Shown one piece after another: positions 56,186 through 64,000 of a stretch of DNA of 64,000 nt. Every line of letters begins with the position of its first letter. Positions within the stretch are counted from its first letter, which is position 1. Below the pieces are notes generated by a model. It saw only the letters and a list, made by a program, of their open reading frames with translations, was not told the origin of the DNA and made no database searches. This DNA is from Massilia timonae CCUG 45783 (lineage in GTDB: Bacteria; Pseudomonadota; Gammaproteobacteria; Burkholderiales; Burkholderiaceae_D). The position numbers were made by a program, and so were the translations under genes. The stretch lies in assembly GCF_000315425.1 (NCBI RefSeq), contig NZ_JH992922.1:2046976-2110975 (forward strand), in the 5' to 3' direction.

Positions 56186-56518
56186 TCAGATACGCAGATC
56201 GTCCAGCGACTTGCCCTTGCCCAGCGCTTCCACGACCCATTTTGGCTGGCGGCCACGGCCGGTCCAGGTCTGGGAATTGTCGGCCGGGTTGTGGTATTGG
56301 GGATTCACCTTGGCGCCGCCGCCTGCTTTCTTGCTTTTGCCAGTGCCCTTGGCCAGCAATTCTTCCACCGAGATTCCCATATTCTGGGCGATCTCGAGAA
56401 TCTGCTCGCGCGCTTTCTTGACGTCTTGCTGCTGGCGGTTTTTGATCTCCTTTTCGATATCGAATTGAAGACCCTTCAGCTCGGCGAGGTTATAACCCGA
56501 CAGATCGATGTTTGCCAT
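56186..56518 (-). CDS. H-NS family nucleoid protein
   Basis: This 110-residue DNA-binding protein has an N-terminal coiled-coil oligomerisation region (LAELKGLQFDIEKEIKNRQ) and a C-terminal AT-hook-like DNA-binding motif (TWTGRGRQPKW). The length and the TWTGRGRxPKW motif are standard for betaproteobacterial H-NS/MvaT-like proteins. Such proteins silence AT-rich, often acquired DNA. It is monocistronic, with AT-rich upstream DNA (56519-56661). Confidence 0.93.
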   Translation of the reverse strand: MANIDLSGYNLAELKGLQFDIEKEIKNRQQQDVKKAREQILEIAQNMGISVEELLAKGTGKSKKAGGGAKVNPQYHNPADNSQTWTGRGRQPKWVVEALGKGKSLDDLRI

Positions 56519-56661
56519 TTTGTTTCATCCTTGATTAGGTGATTCGATTCGTTTCGAAGTGCCGCGCAGCGATTTTACTATTTAATCGCCGAATATGAAT
56601 GACAATCGTGCGCGGGGTGATTTCGAATCAAATACATGGCAAATCGTTAATGCATGTGGGG

Positions 56662-57096
56662 TTATTTTCCCAGGTTCTGGAGATGGGCAATTTCTTGTGA
56701 AACGGCGCGGGTCACGACCTGGCCCAGGGATTGATGCAGGCTCGCGCGAATTTCGGCCGAAAAACCCGCCATCGCTTTATCTACCGCTTCGGCGATGCCG
56801 TCGCGCAGCCGCTGTTCGAGCACGAAATCGATCCGGCCCTGCAATTGCTGCAGCACGCGTTCGGTCAGGCGTCGTTCCATGACGCTCCACTGCTCGCCGC
56901 TCCAGCGGTCGGCGGCCCGCCGTTCCAGGGCTTCCGGGGACTCCGCGTCGTCGGCGCCGTTCGTTCCGGTCGTGGCGCCGGCTGCCGCTGCCGCAGCGGG
57001 AGCGCTTGACGCCACTGGCGCGGCAGGCGCCGGCGAGTCGGCGACGACCTCGGTCAATACGGGAATGCTGGCATCGAAAGCGGGATCCTGGTTCAT
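56662..57096 (-). CDS. Small Ala/Pro-rich protein of unknown function next to holC (DUF2486-like)
   Basis: This 144-residue protein starts with SIPVLTEVV, followed by an Ala/Pro-rich linker, then two amphipathic helices (VMERRLTERVLQQLQGRID; VDKAMAGFSAEIRASLHQ). The start resembles DUF2486 proteins, which sit beside DNA polymerase III chi genes in Burkholderiales. It overlaps holC by ATGA (57093-57096), so translation is coupled. A structural or regulatory helper role is possible but unproven. Confidence 0.7.
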   Translation of the reverse strand: MNQDPAFDASIPVLTEVVADSPAPAAPVASSAPAAAAAAGATTGTNGADDAESPEALERRAADRWSGEQWSVMERRLTERVLQQLQGRIDFVLEQRLRDGIAEAVDKAMAGFSAEIRASLHQSLGQVVTRAVSQEIAHLQNLGK

Positions 57097-57518
57097 GTCT
57101 GTCCTGCGACGAAGTGGGTCAATGGATAGGATTGCCTTTTATAGGCGACATAGCGTTTGCGTCCCTCGGCGGCATCGTCTTCATCAAGCGAAATGATTTC
57201 GAACACGCGCGCGAATTGCGCGAAATTGTTCGGCGTGCGGCGCGTGAGGTTCACCAGCATATCGTGGTGCGGCAGCGTTGCGTCTTCATTATCGGTAATC
57301 ACGATCGGCGTCTGCGGCGCCAGCGGATCGCCGGCCAGCACGTGCGGAATGAAATCGGTATCCCCCACGTTCCACAGCGCCGCATTCAATGCCTCGGCCT
57401 GTTCAGGGCTTTCTGCCAGCACCACGACTTTGGCGCGCGCGCCATATGCCTTGCGCGCCAGCCGGCAGGCATAGGACAGCTTATCGGGGATATTGGTATG
57501 GAAGTCGATCCGGGTCAT
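57093..57518 (-). CDS. holC: DNA polymerase III subunit chi
   Basis: This 141-residue replication protein links the clamp loader to SSB. It begins TRIDFHTNIPDKLSYACRL and has the conserved region DTDFIPHVLAGD and YKRQSYPLTHF. The length matches HolC. It follows prlC on the same strand by 65 bp and overlaps the small gene downstream. Confidence 0.92.
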   Translation of the reverse strand: MTRIDFHTNIPDKLSYACRLARKAYGARAKVVVLAESPEQAEALNAALWNVGDTDFIPHVLAGDPLAPQTPIVITDNEDATLPHHDMLVNLTRRTPNNFAQFARVFEIISLDEDDAAEGRKRYVAYKRQSYPLTHFVAGQT

Positions 57519-57583
57519 GGCATCACTAAAAAGAGGAGGGCTTTCGCCCTCCGGTGCAGTTTCCTGCGCAGTTTTCCAAATGA

Positions 57584-59653
57584 TCAGGCATTCATGCCGC
57601 TATGGCGCAGCAAAGCGTCGATCGAAGGTTCACGGCCGCGGAAGGCCTTGAACGATTCGAGCGCCGGCCGCGAGCCGCCCACGGCGAGGATCTCGCGGTG
57701 GAAGCGGCGTCCGGTGTCGAACAGGTCGGCTCCGGATTCGACGGCTTCTTCGAATGCGGCATAGGCGTCGCTGGATAACACCTCGGCCCATTTATAGCTG
57801 TAATAGCCGGCCGCGTAGCCGCCCGCGAAGATATGGCTGAACGAATGCTGGAAGCGGTTGAACGACGGCGGCGTGATGACGGCGAAGTTGCGGCGGATGT
57901 CGTCGACCAGTTCCTGCACCTGCTGGCTGTGCGGATCGAAATCGTAGTGCAGGTGCATGTCGATCAGCGAGAACTCGACCTGGCGCAGGGTCTGCATCCC
58001 GGACTGGAAGTTCTTCGCCGCCAGCATCTTGTCGTACAGCGCGCGCGGCAGCGGTTCGCCGGTCTTGTAGTGCGCGGTCATCTGCTGCAGCTTGTCCCAC
58101 TCCCAGCAGAAGTTTTCCATGAACTGCGACGGCAGCTCCACCGCATCCCATTCGACGCCCGAGATGCCGGCCACCGACAGCTCTTCGACTTCGGTCAGCA
58201 TGTGGTGCAGGCCGTGGCCGAATTCGTGGAACAGCGTGGTCACTTCGTCATGCGTGAACAGCGACGGCTGCAGCACGCCGTCCACCGTCGCCGGCGGCGT
58301 GAAATTGCAGACCAGGTAGGCGACCGGGGTCTGCACCGCGCCGCCAGAGAGCAGGCGGCGGCCGCGCGCATCGTTCATCCAGGCGCCCTGGGCCTTGCCG
58401 GCGCGCGCATACGGATCGAGGTAGAACTGGCCGACCAGCTGGCCGTTGCGCTCGATGCGGTAGAAGCGCACGTCCGGGTGCCATACGGGCGCCTCTTCGG
58501 GGATGACGTCGGCCTCGAACAGCTGGCGGATCACGCCGAACAGGCCTTGCAGCACCTTATGTTCGGGGAAGTATTCCTTCACTTCCTGGGCCGAGAAGGC
58601 ATAGCGCTTCTCGCGCAGCTTTTCGGAAGCATAGGTGACGTCCCAGGATTGCAGATCATCGATGCCAAGCTCGGTGCGCGCGAACTCGCGCAGCTCGAGC
58701 AGGTCTTTCTCGGCGTACGGACGCGCGCGACGCGCCAGGTCTTCGAGGAATTCGATCACGTGCTGCGGGCTCTGCGCCATCTTGGCCACCAGCGAGACGT
58801 CGGCGAAGCTGCCGTAGTCGAGCAGGCGCGCTTCTTCGTTGCGCAGCTTGAGCAGGTTGACGATATTGGACGAGTTGTCCCACTTCTCGACCTCGGTGAA
58901 CATGATGCCGGCATCCGACGCCTTGGTGGCGCTGGCGCGGTAGATCGTTTCGCGCAGCGCGCGGTTGTCGGCGAACTGCAGCACCGGGAAGTAGGACGGG
59001 AAGTGCAGGGTGAACAGCCAGCCGCTCTTGCCATCGCGCTCGGCGGCGGCCTTGGCGGCCTGCTTCACGTCGTCCGGCAGGCCCGCGAGTTCTTCTTCGT
59101 TCTCGACCACCAGCTTGTAGTCGTTGGTCGCGTCCAGCACGTTTTCCGAGAAGCGCGTCGACAATTGCGATTGCTGCTCCTGGATCTCGGCGAAGCGCGG
59201 CTTTTTATCTTCCGGCAGTTCGGCGCCGCCGAGGCGGAAGTCGCGCAGGGCGTTTTCGACGATGCGCTGGCGCACAGGGTTGAGGCTGTCCCAGTGCGGG
59301 CCATTACGCAGCTGCTTGTACTTGGCGAACAGCGCCTCGTTCTGGCCGATGGCAGTGGAGAACTCCACGACCTTCGGCTGGTTCTCGTTATAGGTGGCGC
59401 GCAGCTCGGGCGTGTCCACCACGTGGTTCAGGTGGCCGACCACGCCCCAGGCGCGGCCCAGGCGTTCGCTGGCGTCGTCGAGCGGGGCCAGGGTGTCCCA
59501 GGTGACGTCATCCACCGGGGCTTCGAGTTGCGCCACGATGGCATTGGCGTCAAGGATCAGCTGCTCGATGGCGGGCGTGACGTGCTCGGGCTTGATCGCG
59601 TCGAAGCGCGGCAGGCCGGAAAAGTCGAGGAGGGGATTGGTAGCGGTCGTCAT
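57584..59653 (-). CDS. prlC: Oligopeptidase A (M3 metallopeptidase)
   Basis: This 689-residue cytoplasmic zinc peptidase degrades oligopeptides and cleaved signal peptides. The zinc motif is HEFGH within TLFHEFGHGLHH. The start at 59653 is set by AAGGA a few bases upstream; the frame opens further to 59680. Length and segments LLDFSGLPRFDAIKPEHV and YAAGYYSYKWAEVL are typical of PrlC/OpdA. Confidence 0.95.
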   Translation of the reverse strand: MTTATNPLLDFSGLPRFDAIKPEHVTPAIEQLILDANAIVAQLEAPVDDVTWDTLAPLDDASERLGRAWGVVGHLNHVVDTPELRATYNENQPKVVEFSTAIGQNEALFAKYKQLRNGPHWDSLNPVRQRIVENALRDFRLGGAELPEDKKPRFAEIQEQQSQLSTRFSENVLDATNDYKLVVENEEELAGLPDDVKQAAKAAAERDGKSGWLFTLHFPSYFPVLQFADNRALRETIYRASATKASDAGIMFTEVEKWDNSSNIVNLLKLRNEEARLLDYGSFADVSLVAKMAQSPQHVIEFLEDLARRARPYAEKDLLELREFARTELGIDDLQSWDVTYASEKLREKRYAFSAQEVKEYFPEHKVLQGLFGVIRQLFEADVIPEEAPVWHPDVRFYRIERNGQLVGQFYLDPYARAGKAQGAWMNDARGRRLLSGGAVQTPVAYLVCNFTPPATVDGVLQPSLFTHDEVTTLFHEFGHGLHHMLTEVEELSVAGISGVEWDAVELPSQFMENFCWEWDKLQQMTAHYKTGEPLPRALYDKMLAAKNFQSGMQTLRQVEFSLIDMHLHYDFDPHSQQVQELVDDIRRNFAVITPPSFNRFQHSFSHIFAGGYAAGYYSYKWAEVLSSDAYAAFEEAVESGADLFDTGRRFHREILAVGGSRPALESFKAFRGREPSIDALLRHSGMNA

Positions 59654-59745
59654 CGTAGTCCTTCCATATTCGTTAATCACTGGTACGCCGAACGCTCATG
59701 CAGATGCCATGGCAGCCAATGAGCGGCCATGGCGCCATGACGGGC

Positions 59746-60654
59746 TTACGCCAGGCCTGGTTTCGGTTCCATGCCCGACGCCTGGCCCGCCGGCGGCTGG
59801 CCGCTGGCGTGCACGCGCTCCGCGGACTCGAGGGTATTCATCAACAACATCGTGATCGTCATCGGACCGACGCCGCCAGGCACTGGAGTGATGTGCGACG
59901 CCACCTCGGACACGCCCGCGAAATCGACGTCGCCGCATAGCTTGCCCGCGTCGTCACGGTTCATGCCGACGTCGATCACGATCGCGCCCGGCTTGACCAT
60001 CTCTGCGGTGAGGGTATTGCGGCGGCCGACGGCGGCCACGATCACGTCGGCCTGGCGGGTGTGGTAGCCCAGGTCCGGCGTTGCGCTATGGCAGATGGTG
60101 ACGGTGGCGTTGGCTTGCAAGAGCAACAGGGCCATCGGCTTGCCGACGGTATTCGAGCGGCCGATCACCACTGCGTGCTTGCCGCGCAGGTCGATGCCGG
60201 TGGTCTCGATCAGCTTCATGCAGCCGTACGGGGTGCAGGGGCGAAAGCCCGGCAGGTTGGCCACCAGCTCGCCGGCCGACAGCACCGAATAGCCGTCGAC
60301 GTCCTTGGCGGTCGAGATGGCCTCGATGACTTTCGACGGGTCGATGTGCTTCGGCAGCGGCATCTGCACCAGGATGCCATGGATGGCCGGGTCCGCGTTC
60401 AATGCTGCAATGCGGTCGAGCAGGGCTTGCTCGGAAAGGTCGGCCTCGTATTTCTCGAGCACCGAATGGAAGCCCACGTCGCCGCAGGCCTTCACCTTGT
60501 TGCGCACATAGACCTGGCTGGCCGGATCTTCGCCGACCAGGATCACGGCCAGGCCAGGCTGCTTGCCGGCGGCGGTGAGTTTGGCGGCGCGCGCGGCGAT
60601 ATCTTCGCGCAGTTGTTTGGAAAGGAGGACTCCGTCGATCAGTTGTGCAGGCAT
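59746..60654 (-). CDS. folD: Methylenetetrahydrofolate dehydrogenase/cyclohydrolase
   Basis: This 302-residue bifunctional enzyme interconverts methylene-, methenyl- and formyl-tetrahydrofolate with NADP. The signature [10 protein letters not shown] near the C-terminus and the NADP site [17 protein letters not shown] are present. The start at 60654 is preferred over an in-frame ATG at 60702 by family length. It is divergent from aceE. Confidence 0.96.
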   Translation of the reverse strand: MPAQLIDGVLLSKQLREDIAARAAKLTAAGKQPGLAVILVGEDPASQVYVRNKVKACGDVGFHSVLEKYEADLSEQALLDRIAALNADPAIHGILVQMPLPKHIDPSKVIEAISTAKDVDGYSVLSAGELVANLPGFRPCTPYGCMKLIETTGIDLRGKHAVVIGRSNTVGKPMALLLLQANATVTICHSATPDLGYHTRQADVIVAAVGRRNTLTAEMVKPGAIVIDVGMNRDDAGKLCGDVDFAGVSEVASHITPVPGGVGPMTITMLLMNTLESAERVHASGQPPAGQASGMEPKPGLA

Positions 60655-60857
60655 GGTGAAAGCTCGTCGCTGGGCAAAAAGAGAATTATACGGCCCACGC
60701 ATGCAATCTCCTCCTTTCAGCGTATAAATGGGCCGTTTTTTGCCGCCGATCAGGCGCTCCGGTATACGATGTTCATTGATCGAAAATCCAATGTTTCTCT
60801 ATGAAAATTGTGCACTTGCAGCATGGGATTTTATATTGTGAAATGCCATACCGTAAT
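60655..60857. other. Intergenic DNA between folD and the aceE promoter
   Basis: About 200 AT-rich bases without a supported gene. A folD promoter for the minus strand must lie here, but no clean hexamer pair was chosen. Confidence 0.5.
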
Positions 60858-60886
60858 TTGAAAATGCCAAAATCCACTGGTAGAAT
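60858..60886 (+). promoter_or_regulatory. Sigma-70-like promoter of aceE
   Basis: TTGAAA (60858-60863), a 17-bp spacer and TAGAAT (60881-60886) lie about 100 bp before the aceE ATG. AGGAGA (60971-60976) is the ribosome-binding site. Confidence 0.75.
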
Positions 60887-60984
60887 CCATTGGTTTATCT
60901 AAAAAGATAGTCTGAAATTTCACCACTCGCCGCCAGCCTGCGCAGGGATCGGGTCGGGGCGCACCACTCTAGGAGACGCATGAC

Positions 60985-63693
<2,709 letters not shown>

Positions 63694-63701
63694 ATGCTCA
63701 T

Positions 63702-63734
63702 GCAGGCCGTTTCTTCCTGTCGGAAGCGGCCTGC
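63702..63734 (+). repeat. Strong hairpin between aceE and aceF
   Basis: GCAGGCCG (63702-63709) pairs with CGGCCTGC (63727-63734), and CTTCC pairs with GGAAG inside around TGTC, leaving a three-T bulge. No T tract follows. It may protect the aceE 3' end or tune aceF expression. Confidence 0.65.
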
Positions 63735-63771
63735 CTAGGCTAACTCGAATAAAAAATTTGGAGCTAACACT

Positions 63772-64000
63772 ATGAGCGTTGTGGAAGTCAAAGTCCCCGA
63801 TATCGGCGACTTCAAGGAAGTCGAAGTCATCGAACTGATGGTCAAGCCGGGCGACACCATCAAGGTCGACCAGTCGCTGGTGACCGTCGAGTCGGACAAG
63901 GCCAGCATGGAAATCCCGTCGAGCCATGCCGGCGTCGTGAAAGAGATCAAGGTGAAGGTCGGCGACAAGGTCGCCGAAGGTTCGCTGGTGCTGCTGCTCG
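63772..64000 (+). CDS. aceF: Pyruvate dehydrogenase E2, dihydrolipoamide acetyltransferase (partial)
   Basis: Only the first 76 residues are in the window. They form the start of a lipoyl domain, with [19 protein letters not shown] and the lipoylated lysine in [15 protein letters not shown] lies upstream of the ATG. Position after aceE fits the pyruvate dehydrogenase operon. Confidence 0.95.
   Translation, partial: MSVVEVKVPDIGDFKEVEVIELMVKPGDTIKVDQSLVTVESDKASMEIPSSHAGVVKEIKVKVGDKVAEGSLVLLL

Overview
The window reads as chromosomal DNA from a GC-rich betaproteobacterium of the Oxalobacteraceae, most like Massilia or a close relative. This is inferred from gene content and order: zapA followed by 6S RNA and an EVE-domain gene, an H-NS of the short betaproteobacterial type, a PEP-CTERM protein, TonB-dependent receptors paired with a flavin halogenase-like protein, a fused glucokinase/RpiR protein, and holC next to a small Pro/Ala-rich gene. 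No rRNA, tRNA, CRISPR array, insertion sequence or prophage was seen.

Positions 1-36.2 kb are dominated by a starch/maltodextrin locus. Reading leftwards from 4468 are a secreted GH13 amylase/neopullulanase and a partial six-hairpin glycosidase, which overlap by ATGA. Reading rightwards are TonB receptor 1, the halogenase-like protein, TonB receptor 2, a DEAD-box helicase (housekeeping or cold shock), an MFS sugar permease, phosphoglucomutase, a MalS-like exported amylase, a GAF/GGDEF-like/EAL protein, an exported alpha/beta hydrolase, glucokinase-RpiR copy 1, a glycerophosphodiesterase lipoprotein and a GAF-PAS-GGDEF protein. A secreted pullulanase and a POT peptide permease lie on the minus strand (28.1-32.5 kb). 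A cytoplasmic GH13 alpha-glucosidase coupled to glucokinase-RpiR copy 2 closes the block. The inferred route is polymer cut outside the inner membrane (amylases, pullulanase), oligosaccharides through the TonB receptors, MFS uptake, cytoplasmic alpha-glucosidase, then glucokinase and phosphoglucomutase. Short palindromes of the form GTAG(T/C)-N3-(A/G)(C/T)TAC stand in front of several of these genes and suggest one common regulator that is not encoded in the window.

Positions 36.2-49.5 kb carry an EF-hand-like lipoprotein, a PEP-CTERM protein, groES-groEL with a CIRCE operator, a zapB-like gene and zapA, 6S RNA, an EVE protein, a TauE/SafE permease, a three-gene molybdenum hydroxylase/triheme cytochrome operon, lgt with a LysR regulator, a small Trp-rich membrane protein and a small cytochrome c. 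Positions 49.6-57.5 kb hold less well characterised genes (DUF3617, CHAD, SIMPL, FAD monooxygenase, an NHL-propeller/M23-like fusion), then H-NS, a small unknown gene and holC. Positions 57.6-64 kb are core metabolism: oligopeptidase A, folD, aceE and the start of aceF.

Long open frames antisense to the real genes are common here because of the high GC content; they were left out.
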